Source: an uncultured Thiohalocapsa sp. (GTDB lineage Bacteria; Pseudomonadota; Gammaproteobacteria; Chromatiales; Chromatiaceae). Taken from it: a stretch of 64,000 bases of DNA. The stretch is taken from assembly GCF_913062725.1 (NCBI RefSeq), contig NZ_CAJXWY010000004.1:48031-112030 (forward strand), read 5' to 3'. Of the stretch, positions 48,801 to 57,838 are shown piece after piece; positions within the stretch are counted from its first letter, which is position 1; each line of letters starts with the position of its first letter. Under the pieces are notes generated by a model that worked only from the letters and a program-made list of their open reading frames with translations, did no database searches and was not told where the DNA came from. The position numbers and the translations under genes are program-made.

Positions 48801-49067
48801 AGGTGCCCAAGCCGCCGCCGCGAAGCCGACCAGCGCTACCACATAGAGCGTTGCACCCGTGGAGAAATTGGTCCAAAACACGGACTGCAGATCCAGGCTC
48901 TCCATCAGCCAGTAATGGCCCAGCAGCACGCTGATACGATCCAGTGTGAAGAGCGCGACCAGGATGGAGGCGACCGTGACGGCCCGGTTCCAAAGACGCT
49001 GCCCGGAGGGCGCCGAGGGCGGGGCCATCAGCGCCGCGTCGTTGCTGGCAGTGTTACTGCTCATCAT
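45825..49067 (-). CDS. UPF0182-family membrane protein with Pro/Tyr/Gly-rich tail
   Basis: 1080 residues (start ATG 49067 or 49064). Seven membrane helices occupy the first ~325 residues. The extracytoplasmic part has UPF0182 features: QLPYIARHLEATRAAYGLED, YGPTLDIFQQEQKLRAYYRF, DRTRVHYIRTPLDRLEAVAP and the NRRGMEVIRGHTLLLPI block. After about residue 960 the protein turns into a low-complexity Ala/Pro/Ser segment. It ends in GGYAPMPAYGGYPPPAYGPP and similar text, not part of the core family. The function of UPF0182 proteins is unknown. It is translated together with the flippase-like protein. Gene length is intact. Confidence 0.88.
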   Translation of the reverse strand: MMSSNTASNDAALMAPPSAPSGQRLWNRAVTVASILVALFTLDRISVLLGHYWLMESLDLQSVFWTNFSTGATLYVVALVGFAAAAWAPAFAHPLRSRGWIMAPGFLLATVAAYMLALHYADFLFGTQAISFGEDDPVFGHDLGFYVFDLPYLWVIWSFTLGAALVFLGSAIACAFAVRERNEPAPHLSQLSAFLGSIATWPVRLGVVLVGLTGAVGVWLGRYDAVVWDNADSSVHAGADVLDVTGLFSNLNYINVTTLVIIGITIAIVLLLTQLARAAQAEADDAPSHSGVRWGLAAALLVGLLTLDFAFKAGVELRDMVAVKPNEPVVQLPYIARHLEATRAAYGLEDIEAIDFMPNGQDAPLPSVEELLASTTVRNAPLWPGFQSYLERLLDPQHAERIVQTGGDAMIYGPTLDIFQQEQKLRAYYRFLSVDNVRYYLGGEKRMLVSAVRELPLFEPVPWLNYWGQRYVLFTHGFGVAMAYAGEVTEEGTPAFVSFDIPGKVTDEVLALDNERVYYGEGAETMAFSNVDQMKELDYPTEQDRAELLLPEDVRTGIYLDSFLKRLVLGWRSGRLSEFLFSDLITDRTRVHYIRTPLDRLEAVAPFLYFDTNPYAVVADGQLTWIVNALSTTDRYPYSMRSELGDKSDERTPFPRPTRWVNYVEDSVKATVNADDGRVQFYQISDQPVIKTWAAVYPELFASVQAMPEGVRSQLTYSVQLFHLQFDDLYIYYHMDDPMYFFNLEDMWDDGDEVLGPVLDSGKAITFSIEPYSLLLPTGGGTLPASEEAVQYAMAMVFTPEKALNLRAIPIVYQDWPDYGKKMVLQVPKGTYVMGPEQADAIIDQEPGISQKLSWWNRRGMEVIRGHTLLLPISHSGGDDVLYVEPIFLRSEQNPVSQLKKVAVVLRGKVALGDTLEDGIREVLALHENGKTAGVSARMDADVYDAPAPAAAPPRAGGEVSGVDAGESRAAAAMRRPAEAPAAATSAAQASPPESSPPESSPQAPAQAASAPVYRVAPRASAYAPPTYRGGYAPMPAYGGYPPPAYGPPSYARPFPLPGVGATNSGASSTGSAAQRGLEN

Positions 49068-49424
49068 GTCTCATGCTCATGTCGTTGATTAATTTTGCGC
49101 CTATTATGTGGTGATGCCGCGGAATAATGCCGCTGGTGATTGACAATCTCACCCGCACGTACAGGATCTGATGACGCTGGACGAAGCGCTCAGATGTAGT
49201 GCCCGATGCTCGACGCTCGATGCTCGAATGGATACTTGTTGTTGTATGCTTAGCTGGCGTCACCTCACCAACGGTCCATGCGATATCCGTAAGGCGCCGC
49301 GATCATAGAGCACCATATCTTGATCCGCAACTCCGGTTTCCGCCGATGAGCCCTGTCGGATGCACTCAGTACTGAGTGGCGCGCCACCCGGCATGGCCTA
49401 ATTGCATGCGCAGAAACGCTCTTC
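49068..49424. other. gene-free interval upstream of the UPF0182 gene
   Basis: No gene is supported here on either strand. The AT-rich part near 49080-49150 (with TTAATTTTGCGCC and CATAATAGGCGC on the minus strand) probably holds the promoter of the UPF0182/flippase unit. CTCAGTACTGAG at 49357-49368 is a perfect 12-bp palindrome of unknown meaning. Confidence 0.4.
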
Positions 49425-49520
49425 GGATGTTGTTATGGCCGCATCAATTGTCTGAACGGCAGTCCGGTCCATCGTGTGCAGGGCTAACAGGGCGCTCGGT
49501 CTCATAGCTGCCTGTCTCGT
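49425..49520 (-). pseudogene. decayed 5' end of a paralogue of the IPTL-tailed repeat protein
   Basis: Read on the minus strand from 49520, the frame gives TRQAAMRPSALLALHTMDRT, followed by AVQTIDAAITTS. It aligns without gaps to the first 32 residues of the intact protein starting at 61832 (14 identities, including the ALLAL signal core and TIDxAxTT). The start codon has become ACG and similarity ends after about 32 codons. Similarity in the upstream non-coding DNA (49521-49685) is even clearer. It is therefore a truncated duplicate, not a chance match. Confidence 0.72.
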
Positions 49521-49685
49521 TTGCCGGTCTTCTGACACAAGCGTTGAGCACGAGCGAGACTGAACGTGAGCGTCTCGTCATCGGACAGTCTAGGGATGAG
49601 TGATTAACGGCGGGTTAATGGCAGCGGCTTTCAGCCGCTGTCAGCAAAGGCTTTCCTACGCTTTCCCGGGTCTTGCTGTGAGGAG
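49521..49685. repeat. duplicated control region (copy of 61833-62010)
   Basis: Shared blocks with the region upstream of the intact gene are ACGAGCGAGAC, GTCTCG, GGACAGTCTAGG, TAACGGCGGGTTAATGG (49605-49621), the TTTCAG hairpin area and TTTCCCGGGTCTTG, all in the same order. The copies differ by substitutions and by one missing 23-bp unit here. A CAGCGGCTTTCAGCCGCTG hairpin (49622-49640) is specific to this copy. Confidence 0.75.
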
Positions 49686-49976
49686 ACCAGCCAAATCGTA
49701 TCTGACACAGGCTCAATCTTTCACGATTTGTGCTTTACACCAGCCGCACAATCATCGGTGGATGCCCTACCCCAGAAGAATATCGCGCACCACGCCTGCC
49801 GCGATAGCCCATGACTATGGGTGAAGTGGACTACCGCTGTGGCCGCCGGAGCGCCGGTGAAGCGAAGGCTGGCGAAGACGTCGCTCCTGTGTCACCAGTG
49901 CGCTCACGGGCTTGGCGAACGTCGGACGGAGTTTTACCATCGTCGCATGACAAGCCCGTTGGTCTGCGGATTCTCG

Positions 49977-50639
49977 ATGCCGAACACTTCGACGAACGCC
50001 ATGCTTCACGCCCTGCTCGTGGAAGACGATGTCGTGTTTCGACGCACGCTGGCGGAGGCGGTGGCGGGGCTGGGCACCAATTGGGCGACGCACGCCTTCG
50101 GCAATGGCCACGACGCCATCGCCTTCTGCGCGCAGGCTGCTTGTCCGGACTTGGCCCTGGTGGATCTGGGGCTCCCGGACTGTAGCGGCGTGGAAGTGAT
50201 ACGCGCCCTGGCTCAGCAGTGTCCGCGCACGCCGGTGATGGTAGTGTCGGTGTTCGCCGACGAGGCCCGCGTGTTGGAGGCCATCCGCGCCGGCGCCTTG
50301 GGCTACATCCTCAAGGGCGATCCTAGTCTGCTCATCACCCAGGCCGTCGAGCAGTTGCTGGCGGGGGTATACCCCCTGAGCCCAATGCTGGCCAATTATC
50401 TGTTCAAGCTGGCCCGTCCGGGGCTAACGCCAAGCGACCCGAATGCGCCACGCCTCACCCCGCGCGAGACGGAGCTGCTGGCGCTGATCGCCGATGGCAA
50501 CAGCTACGCGGAGTGCGCCGAGGCCATGGGTATCGCCCTGTCGGGCGTGCAGACCCATGTGCGCAACCTCTACCGCAAGCTCGGTGCACACTCACAGTTG
50601 CAAGCGGTGAAGCGGGCACGCGATCAGGGGCTTTTGTGA
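49977..50639 (+). CDS. NarL/LuxR-family response regulator
   Basis: 220 residues from ATG 49977; ATG 50001, just before the receiver domain, is an alternative and the frame is open from 49821. The receiver has the acidic pair in ALLVEDDVVF, phospho-acceptor Asp63 in LALVDLGLPDCSG and Lys in GYILKGD. The C-terminal LuxR helix-turn-helix is LTPRETELLALIADGNSYAE, CAEAMGIALSGVQTHVRNLY, RKLGAHSQ. It converges, with a 20-bp gap, on the large two-core kinase whose C-terminal half is of the NarX/DesK type, the usual partner of NarL regulators. Confidence 0.9.
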   Translation: MPNTSTNAMLHALLVEDDVVFRRTLAEAVAGLGTNWATHAFGNGHDAIAFCAQAACPDLALVDLGLPDCSGVEVIRALAQQCPRTPVMVVSVFADEARVLEAIRAGALGYILKGDPSLLITQAVEQLLAGVYPLSPMLANYLFKLARPGLTPSDPNAPRLTPRETELLALIADGNSYAECAEAMGIALSGVQTHVRNLYRKLGAHSQLQAVKRARDQGLL

Positions 50640-50659
50640 TCGCGAGAGCACATATCGCT

Positions 50660-53600
50660 TTATTTGCACGCCGGCACCCGCAGCCGGATGCGGGTGCCGC
50701 AGGCCCGTCGCTGGAGCACAAGGTCGCCGCCGATCTCGCGCGCGCGCGCCTGCATGTTGCCGATACCGCGGCCGTAGGTCAGATGCGCCGGTAAACCGAT
50801 GCCATCATCGCTGATGTCCAGTCGGATACCATCCGGCTGCCCACACTCGATCTCGATCAGGATGCGCGTGGCGCGGGCGTGCTTGAGGGCGTTGTTCAAG
50901 CCCTCCTGCAGAATGCGCATCATCTGCAGGATCGTGCGGTCCGGCAGCGGCGGACAGGCCGCTAACCTGAGGCGCCAGTCGACGCGGATGGACACTTGCG
51001 CCAGCCGGCGCTGACAGCGGTATCGATACTCGGCCAGGGCGCGCGCCAGACTATGCTCGGTGTTACCAAGTGTATCGACCAGCAGATGCAGATCGCCCAT
51101 GCATTCGTCCAGCAGGACCGCCCCTTCCGACAGGCTCAGCGTGCCCTGGCTCATGCGCAAGCGTGCGGTGGCCAGCTGAGAGCCGAGTCCGTCGTGCATA
51201 TCCCGCAGTAGGCGTTGGCGCTCCGCCTGACCGGCAGCCTCGCGCTCAGCGGCCACCCGCATCGCATGGGCACGCGCCAGCGCCGCTTCAGCGCGTTTCT
51301 GCGGGCCGATGTCGGTGATGGCACCGGCCATGCACAGGGGCGCGCCTGTGGCATCTCGTTCCGCCTGTGCACGCGAGCGAAACCAACGGTACTCGCCATC
51401 GCAGGTGCGCAGGCGCAGTTCCACATCAAAGGGCGCCTGACGCCGCAGCTGGGCGTCGCGGGCGGCGCGCACCTTAGGCAGATCTTCGGGGTGTACCAGT
51501 GTCTCGAAGCCGGCGATGCCAGGCGCAATCACGTCCTCGGCCTGCGCCTGCGATGCATGACCAAGCAGTTCCAGATAGCGCGGCGATAGGTACACCTGAT
51601 CGGTTTGCACCTGCCACTCCCAAAGGCCATCGGAGGTACCGCGCACGGCGCGGGCGTAACGGGCCTCGCTGCGACGCAGGCGATCGGTTTGCGCCTTGAG
51701 CTGCAGATGCACAGCAACCCGTGCCCGCACCACCGGCGGCTGGATAGGCTTGTTGATGAAGTCCAGGGCGCCGGCCTTGAGCGCCCGCACCTCGCTTGTG
51801 TGGTCGTTTTCTGCGGTGACGAAGATGATGGGGAGCTCAGGTTGGTCACGGTGCAGTTGCGCACAGGTCGCATAACCGTCCAGACCGGGCATACGCGCAT
51901 CGAGCAGGACCAAATCGAAGGCATTGCCCGCCGCCAGTGCCAACGCCTCGGTGCCGCTGCTTGCGCTGCGCAGCTCGCCCATACCCGCCAATGCACGCCG
52001 CAGGGTTTCGATGGCCATCGGGCTATCGTCAACGATGAGCAGGCGCCAGGGAGCATCGGTGCTCGGGGTGACAGCATGCGCGGCGGACTCGACCACGGGC
52101 CCGGTGGATGCCCCGGCGGATGCGCACCAAGGGGCACTGGCGGCACGCAGCGCTTGCAACGCGGCATCGAATGCGGCCAGTCGATCAGCCACGGCACAGT
52201 CCTGATCCGCGATGGCCTGCTCCAAGGCAGCCGCCGCCGCCATCAATTCCTGTGCGCCAATCTGCCCGGCGATGCCCCGCAGCGTATGCAGCCGACGGGT
52301 GGCGGCGGTGGTGTCACCGATGGCCAGATCGCAGGCGGTCTGTGCCGAGGCATCGGCGAAGTCGGCGGTAACCCCCTGCAGCAGACGCAGAAACAGCGTC
52401 GCATCCTGGTTGACCATGCGCCAGGCGAGGGCGCGATCGATGCCGGGGATGTCCGGCAAATCCGGCTCGGGCTCGGCGGCCCGGGCCGCAGGCGCCGGAG
52501 GTGCATGAAGGGCGGGCGTCGCCGCGGCTCGGAGAAACCGGCGAATCACCGCCTGCAGCAGGTGCGCGTCGATGGGCTTGCTCAAATGCGCATTCATGCC
52601 TGCGGCGTGCGCCGCGTCGATGTGCTCGGGGAAGGCGTTGGCGGTGAGCGCAATAATGGGCACCTCGGCATCGAGGGCGCGGATGCGGCGCGCGGCCTCG
52701 TAGCCATCCATGATCGGCATCTGCAGATCCATCAGAATCAGCGTCGGTGGGTCGTGCGCGGCGCCGACACCGCAAAGCTGCCGGAATCGCTCGACCGCCC
52801 GGGCGCCATTGTCCGCGACCTCGATGGTCAGGCCGGTGTCGGCCAGCAGCCCGCAGACGATCTGCTGGTTCACCGCGTTGTCTTCCACCAGCAGGATGCG
52901 ACGGCCGCCGAGGGGCATCGGCTCCGGCGGCGGCACGTCCGATACGGCCAGGGTCGCAGGCACCACAGCCGCGCTCGACACGCTTTCGGTGGCGGCCGCG
53001 GGCAACGCTGCCGCAGCCGGCGCCGTGGTCGCGGCCAGCGGCTCGGCGGCGATCTCGAAGCGAAAGCAGCTGCCCGCGTTCGGTCGGCTCTCGACTTCTA
53101 TCCGTCCGCCCATCAGTTCGATCAGCTGCTTGCTGATCGCCAATCCGAGGCCGGTGCCGCCGAACCGGCGCGTGGTGCTTTCGTCGGCCTGGGAGAAGGC
53201 CTGGAACAGGCGCTGCTGTTGCTCGGTACTGATACCGATGCCGGTGTCCGACACCTCGAAATGCAGACGTCCAGCTTCGCCGCCGAGGCCGCCGGGGCGC
53301 ACGCGCAGGCGGACCTCGCCGCGATGGGTAAACTTGATGGCATTGCCCAGCAGGTTGGTGAGTATCTGCTTGAGCCGCAGCGGGTCGCCGCGGTACCGGC
53401 TGGCCAGCGCGGGATCGAGCGCGATGCCGAGTGTGAGTTGCTTGTTGCGTGCACTGAGCTCCAGCAGCTGACGCACGTCGTCCACCGCCTGACGCAGATC
53501 GAAGGGGACCCGCTCGAGGGCCAGCCGACCCGCCTCGATCTTGGACAGGTCCAGGATGTCGTTGAGGATGCCGAGCAGCGACCGCGCCAGGCCCTCGAGC

Positions 53601-55009
53601 TTATGCAGCTCTTGCCGCTGCCCGGGGGCCAGCGCGCCGCGCAACACCAGCTGCGCCAGGCCGATGATGCCGGTGAGCGGTGTGCGGATCTCGTGGCTCA
53701 TATTCGCCAGAAACAGGCTTTTCGCCTGGTTGGCGGCCTCGGCGCCGGCACGGGCCTGGGCGAGCTCCGCGGTGCGCTCGGCAACCCGTTCTTCGAGGTG
53801 CTCGCGGTAACGGGCCACCGTAGCCGAGAGCTTGCGCTCGGCGATGAGCGCACTCGCCAGCCGCGACACCAGCAACACCCCGAGCACCAGAAACACCGCG
53901 GTGAAGGCATAGGTCACCCAGTAGATGCCCTCGAACGACGAGCGTCCGCCCAGGCGCAGCAGGTCGAGCACGCTGGCGACCACCAGCGCGCTGGTGGTGA
54001 GGGTGACCATGGCATGCAACGCCTGGCGCGAGCGCCACGACCAGACCACCATGGCCAGGGTCAATACGATGGTGGCAGCACTCAGGGGCATGTAGAGCGC
54101 CAGCACCACCCAGCGGTCGTTGCCGCTCAGCCAGACGGCCAGGGGCATCAGCAGGGCGTAGCCGATCAGCACCGTCCGCAGGTAGCCGCGGGCGCGGCCG
54201 AAGAAGGCCAGCAACATCAGCATGAACAGCGGCGCCGTGACCATGCGGATGGAGAACACGAACCAGCTGTAGAGCTCGCCATCCACCGGCACCACGGTGA
54301 TGAGGCCGTTGAGATTGCTGAGCGCATTGGCGATGGCGCAGAGGCCAAACCAGAGATACAGCGACTCGGAGCGCAGGATCCAGGCCAGCGCCAGGGCCAA
54401 CAGCCCCAGCGACAGCACGATCCAGGTCAGCGCACGCAGCGACTCCACCTGCCACAGATATCGCTGCAGATAGGGCCCGCGGTATAGGGCATCGGCGGCG
54501 CCCACCCGCACCGGCGAGAGACCGTTCATCTGCCGGTCGTTGACGTATAGCGCGATCTCGATGCGGTTGTCGCCTGCGCGCCACAGCGCTGGCGGCGGCA
54601 CGAACAGGTTCGGCTGATGCAGGCAGCGCAGGTCTTCCAGGGCGCCGATGGCGCAGGCGCCCACCATGACGCCGTTCAGGCTGAGCTGGCCCGACAGGCT
54701 GAGCTTTGGAATGTAGAGGCCCAAGGGTGCCGTCGGGGCCGCGTCCAACTGCAGCCGCAACTGATAACGCACCCGCCCACCGCCGGCGGGGATCTCCGCG
54801 GCGCTCAGCACATGCGGCAGTGTCACCTCACGCGTGCCGGCCGGAGAGATGAAGGTCGCCTCGTTGAGCGTCAGCAGGTCGGGCGCCGGATCGGGCGCCG
54901 GCTCCGCCGCCGCCACGCCCATGACAGCCAGCCACAGGACGATCCCCAGAGACCAGCACATGCCGGGATTGGAAGCTTGGCGTGCATGGCAATGCCGGAG
55001 CGCGTGCAT
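50660..55009 (-). CDS. hybrid sensor kinase with two different kinase cores
   Basis: 1449 residues from ATG 55009 (the frame is open to 55333). Domain order: signal segment; 7TMR-DISM extracellular domain (about 45-170); seven membrane helices (195-385); coiled coil; HisKA with His439 in NMSHEIRTPL; HATPase (N-box 552-560, GTGLGLAIS 618-626); receiver 1 with Asp761; HPt with His908 in RRLHTLRG; receiver 2 with Asp1037; PAS/PAC (about 1112-1240); HisKA_3 with His1272 in RDMHDGLGSQL; second HATPase (LNNALKHA, then GRGIGNMQ). The first half is an ArcB/BarA-like phosphorelay and the second a complete NarX-type kinase. The convergent NarL regulator is the likely output. Every key residue is present. 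Confidence 0.93.
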   Translation of the reverse strand: MHALRHCHARQASNPGMCWSLGIVLWLAVMGVAAAEPAPDPAPDLLTLNEATFISPAGTREVTLPHVLSAAEIPAGGGRVRYQLRLQLDAAPTAPLGLYIPKLSLSGQLSLNGVMVGACAIGALEDLRCLHQPNLFVPPPALWRAGDNRIEIALYVNDRQMNGLSPVRVGAADALYRGPYLQRYLWQVESLRALTWIVLSLGLLALALAWILRSESLYLWFGLCAIANALSNLNGLITVVPVDGELYSWFVFSIRMVTAPLFMLMLLAFFGRARGYLRTVLIGYALLMPLAVWLSGNDRWVVLALYMPLSAATIVLTLAMVVWSWRSRQALHAMVTLTTSALVVASVLDLLRLGGRSSFEGIYWVTYAFTAVFLVLGVLLVSRLASALIAERKLSATVARYREHLEERVAERTAELAQARAGAEAANQAKSLFLANMSHEIRTPLTGIIGLAQLVLRGALAPGQRQELHKLEGLARSLLGILNDILDLSKIEAGRLALERVPFDLRQAVDDVRQLLELSARNKQLTLGIALDPALASRYRGDPLRLKQILTNLLGNAIKFTHRGEVRLRVRPGGLGGEAGRLHFEVSDTGIGISTEQQQRLFQAFSQADESTTRRFGGTGLGLAISKQLIELMGGRIEVESRPNAGSCFRFEIAAEPLAATTAPAAAALPAAATESVSSAAVVPATLAVSDVPPPEPMPLGGRRILLVEDNAVNQQIVCGLLADTGLTIEVADNGARAVERFRQLCGVGAAHDPPTLILMDLQMPIMDGYEAARRIRALDAEVPIIALTANAFPEHIDAAHAAGMNAHLSKPIDAHLLQAVIRRFLRAAATPALHAPPAPAARAAEPEPDLPDIPGIDRALAWRMVNQDATLFLRLLQGVTADFADASAQTACDLAIGDTTAATRRLHTLRGIAGQIGAQELMAAAAALEQAIADQDCAVADRLAAFDAALQALRAASAPWCASAGASTGPVVESAAHAVTPSTDAPWRLLIVDDSPMAIETLRRALAGMGELRSASSGTEALALAAGNAFDLVLLDARMPGLDGYATCAQLHRDQPELPIIFVTAENDHTSEVRALKAGALDFINKPIQPPVVRARVAVHLQLKAQTDRLRRSEARYARAVRGTSDGLWEWQVQTDQVYLSPRYLELLGHASQAQAEDVIAPGIAGFETLVHPEDLPKVRAARDAQLRRQAPFDVELRLRTCDGEYRWFRSRAQAERDATGAPLCMAGAITDIGPQKRAEAALARAHAMRVAAEREAAGQAERQRLLRDMHDGLGSQLATARLRMSQGTLSLSEGAVLLDECMGDLHLLVDTLGNTEHSLARALAEYRYRCQRRLAQVSIRVDWRLRLAACPPLPDRTILQMMRILQEGLNNALKHARATRILIEIECGQPDGIRLDISDDGIGLPAHLTYGRGIGNMQARAREIGGDLVLQRRACGTRIRLRVPACK

Positions 55010-55214
55010 GGGGGTACTGCAACTGGCCTTGGGATTAGGATCGCCTGGCGCCGACGCGTGCGGCGAAGCCTGGTGCAACACGCATGGCGCTCTGTAAGAT
55101 ACGCGCGCCGGCGCCGAGAGGCGACGGTGATCGCACCAGCCCCCGCCACTGCGACCGTCGTACCCTACCCCGCGGCTGGCCATCCAGCCATCGCACACTG
55201 AACACTTCGGCCCA

Positions 55215-56111
55215 ATGATTCGCCTGCCCCACTGCGCGCTGCTCCTGCTCGCGAGCGCGGTCCCATCCGCCTCGGCCCTCGCCGTCGACCTGGTACCCCA
55301 GGACGTGGTTCCGCCCCCGCCCGGCCTGACCACGGTGCAGTTGTCCTACAGCGCCAGCGTGCGCGGCGACCTGTTCCGGGAAGGCAAGCGCCAGGCCAGC
55401 GACACGCGACTGGACCTTGACGCCGTCACCCTGCGCATCGGGCGCACATTCCAATGGCGCCAGAAACCAGCCTATGTGCGTGCCGACGTGGCGCGCGGCC
55501 GTATCGATCCCGGCGGATCATTGCAGTCCTTCGATGCCAATAGCGGCATCGGCGATCTCAATCTCATGCTGGCGGCCTGGCCCTATGTGGACCGCGACGC
55601 CGAACGCTATGTCGGGATCGCCGCCTACCTGCGACTCCCCACCGGCACCTACGATCCGCGCAAGACCATCGGCCTGAACACCAACATCGGCCAAAACCGG
55701 CTCGCCGGGGCACTGCAGGCCGGCTACGGGCAGCGCCTGGTGGGGCCGCTCGCGTGGATGATCGCGGGCGATGTCGCCGTGTTCGGCGACAACGACGAGT
55801 ATTTCGGCCCCAACCCCCAAGCGAGCACCTTCCGTCAGCGGCCCATCTTCAGCACGCAGACCGCGCTCACCTATCAGTTCAATCCCTCCGCATCACTGGG
55901 CCTGAGCTATTTCTACAACACCGGCGGCGAGACCCGCCTCGGCCAATCCGACTGGCACAATCGAATGGACCTGCACCGCTACGGCGTCACCGCGCAGATC
56001 CGCCTGCCCATCGGCCGCCTGACCATCGAATACGGCGGCGACATCACAACCCATAGTGGCCTGCTCGAAGAGACGCGCTGGGCCGTCAGACTGGGCACCG
56101 TCTTCCGCTGA
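55215..56111 (+). CDS. outer-membrane beta-barrel protein, phenol MetA-pathway transporter family
   Basis: 298 residues. Signal peptide to about SASALA. The remainder is a beta-barrel-type pattern: TTVQLSYSASVRGDLFREGK, GIGDLNLMLAAWPYVDRDAE, YVGIAAYLRLPTGTYDPRKT, LNTNIGQNRLAGALQAGYGQ, ending in a Phe-Arg (GTVFR). The GxGD...LPTGxYD signature is that of the MetA-pathway (Phenol_MetA_deg) family, thought to move aromatic or short-chain substrates. It is followed by an aldehyde dehydrogenase gene on the same strand (144-bp gap), compatible with uptake of an alcohol or aldehyde precursor. Confidence 0.85.
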   Translation: MIRLPHCALLLLASAVPSASALAVDLVPQDVVPPPPGLTTVQLSYSASVRGDLFREGKRQASDTRLDLDAVTLRIGRTFQWRQKPAYVRADVARGRIDPGGSLQSFDANSGIGDLNLMLAAWPYVDRDAERYVGIAAYLRLPTGTYDPRKTIGLNTNIGQNRLAGALQAGYGQRLVGPLAWMIAGDVAVFGDNDEYFGPNPQASTFRQRPIFSTQTALTYQFNPSASLGLSYFYNTGGETRLGQSDWHNRMDLHRYGVTAQIRLPIGRLTIEYGGDITTHSGLLEETRWAVRLGTVFR

Positions 56112-56255
56112 TCGGGCGGCTGCCAACCTTTTCCCAACCTTCGTCGTCTAGTCTCCCCGGTGTGCGCCGGCGGGCCGCGCCCGCCGGCGCCCGCGAACGG
56201 CCAACAACGCAACCGCAAGAGACAAGACAGCCGCCGCCGGCGGAGGAGTATTCCC

Positions 56256-57776
56256 ATGATCTATGCAAGCCCCAACACCGACGGCGCCGTGGTGAGCTTC
56301 AGCGCGCGCTACGACAACTTCATCGGCGGCGAGTGGGTGGCGCCGGTGGACGGCACCTACTTCGACAATGTATCGCCGGTCAACGGCAAGCCCTTCTGCC
56401 AGGTGGCGCGCTCCGGCGCCGCCGATATCGAGCTGGCGCTGGACGCCGCGCATGCCGCCAAAGACGCCTGGGGCCGCACCTCGGTCACCGGGCGCGCCAA
56501 CACCCTGCTCAAGATCGCCGATCGGATCGAAGCGAATCTCGAACAGCTCGCCGTGGCCGAGACCTGGGACAACGGCAAGGCCGTGCGCGAGACCCTCAAC
56601 GCCGACCTGCCGCTGGTGGTGGACCACTTCCGCTACTTCGCCGGCTGTATCCGCGCCCAGGAAGGCAGCATCGGCGAGATCGACGAGCACACCGTGGCCT
56701 ATCACTTCCACGAGCCCCTCGGCGTCGTCGGTCAGATCATCCCGTGGAACTTCCCGCTGCTGATGGCCGCCTGGAAGCTCGCCCCGGCGCTGGCGGCCGG
56801 TAACTGCGTGGTACTGAAGCCCGCCGAGCAGACGCCGGCGTCCATCATGCTCATGGTGGACCTCATCGGCGACCTGCTGCCCGCGGGCGTGCTGAACATC
56901 GTCAACGGCTACGGCCAGGAGGCGGGCAAGGCGCTCGCCACCAGCCAGCGCATCGCCAAGATCGCCTTCACCGGCTCCACACCGGTGGGCGCCCAGATCA
57001 TGCAGTACGCCGCGGAAAACATCATTCCATCCACGGTGGAGCTGGGCGGCAAGTCGCCGAACGTCTACTTCGCCGACGTGCTGGATCAGGAGCCCGAGTT
57101 CATCAGCAAATGTGTCGAGGGCGCCGTGCTCGCCTTCTTCAACCAGGGCGAGGTCTGCACCTGCCCGTCGCGGTTGCTGGTGCAGGAATCGGGCTACGAT
57201 CAATTCATCGAGCTGGTTATCCAGCGCGCCCTGCAGATCAAGCGCGGCAACCCGCTGGATACCGACGTCATGGTGGGCGCCCAGGCCTCCCAGGAGCAGT
57301 ACGAGAAGATCCTGAGCTACATCCGCATCGGCCAGGAGGAAGGCGCCCAGGTGCTGCTCGGCGGCGATGTCGAATCGGTGGACGCCGAGCTCAGCGCCGG
57401 CTTCTACATCCAGCCGACGCTGCTCAAGGGCACCAACGACATGCGCGTGTTCCAGGAGGAGATCTTCGGCCCGGTGGTGTCCGTGACCACCTTCAAGGAC
57501 GAGGCCGACGCCCTGGCCATCGCCAACGACACGGAGTTCGGCCTCGGCGCCGGTCTCTGGACCCGGGACATGAACCTGGCCTACCGCATGGGCCGCGGCA
57601 TCCAGGCCGGTCGCGTGTGGACCAACTGCTACCACCACTACCCGGCGCATGCCGCCTTCGGTGGCTACAAGAAGTCAGGTGTCGGACGCGAAACCCACAA
57701 GATGATGCTCGATCACTACCAGCAAACCAAAAATGTGCTGGTGAGCTATGACGTGAGCCCGCTCGGGTTCTTCTAA
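56256..57776 (+). CDS. NAD+-dependent aldehyde dehydrogenase (AldB/ExaC-like)
   Basis: 506 residues from ATG 56256, with a strong GGAGGAG upstream. The conserved core: [38 protein letters not shown], Glu262 in [10 protein letters not shown], and the nucleophile Cys301 in [13 protein letters not shown]. The GEVCTCPSR version and the C-terminal [15 protein letters not shown] are typical of the AldB/ExaC/AcoD acetaldehyde dehydrogenases of ethanol and acetoin catabolism. A GAF-domain regulator of the AcoR type is encoded nearby on the other strand, which supports that role. Confidence 0.93.
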   Translation: MIYASPNTDGAVVSFSARYDNFIGGEWVAPVDGTYFDNVSPVNGKPFCQVARSGAADIELALDAAHAAKDAWGRTSVTGRANTLLKIADRIEANLEQLAVAETWDNGKAVRETLNADLPLVVDHFRYFAGCIRAQEGSIGEIDEHTVAYHFHEPLGVVGQIIPWNFPLLMAAWKLAPALAAGNCVVLKPAEQTPASIMLMVDLIGDLLPAGVLNIVNGYGQEAGKALATSQRIAKIAFTGSTPVGAQIMQYAAENIIPSTVELGGKSPNVYFADVLDQEPEFISKCVEGAVLAFFNQGEVCTCPSRLLVQESGYDQFIELVIQRALQIKRGNPLDTDVMVGAQASQEQYEKILSYIRIGQEEGAQVLLGGDVESVDAELSAGFYIQPTLLKGTNDMRVFQEEIFGPVVSVTTFKDEADALAIANDTEFGLGAGLWTRDMNLAYRMGRGIQAGRVWTNCYHHYPAHAAFGGYKKSGVGRETHKMMLDHYQQTKNVLVSYDVSPLGFF

Positions 57777-57838
57777 CCAGCGGCCGTCACCGGGCTGCGG
57801 ATCACCGCAGCCCTGGTCGCCAACGCATCCCACCCGGC

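Noticed and set aside
49821..49976. N-terminal extension of the NarL regulator from an ATG at 49821
   Set aside because: The extra ~52 residues are rich in Arg, His and Cys, match no domain, and precede a normal receiver start; the later ATG codons fit the family.
55010..55333. 108-residue upstream extension of the two-core kinase
   Set aside because: Low-complexity composition without a signal peptide; it would overlap the divergent outer-membrane protein gene. ATG 55009 is followed by a signal-like segment.
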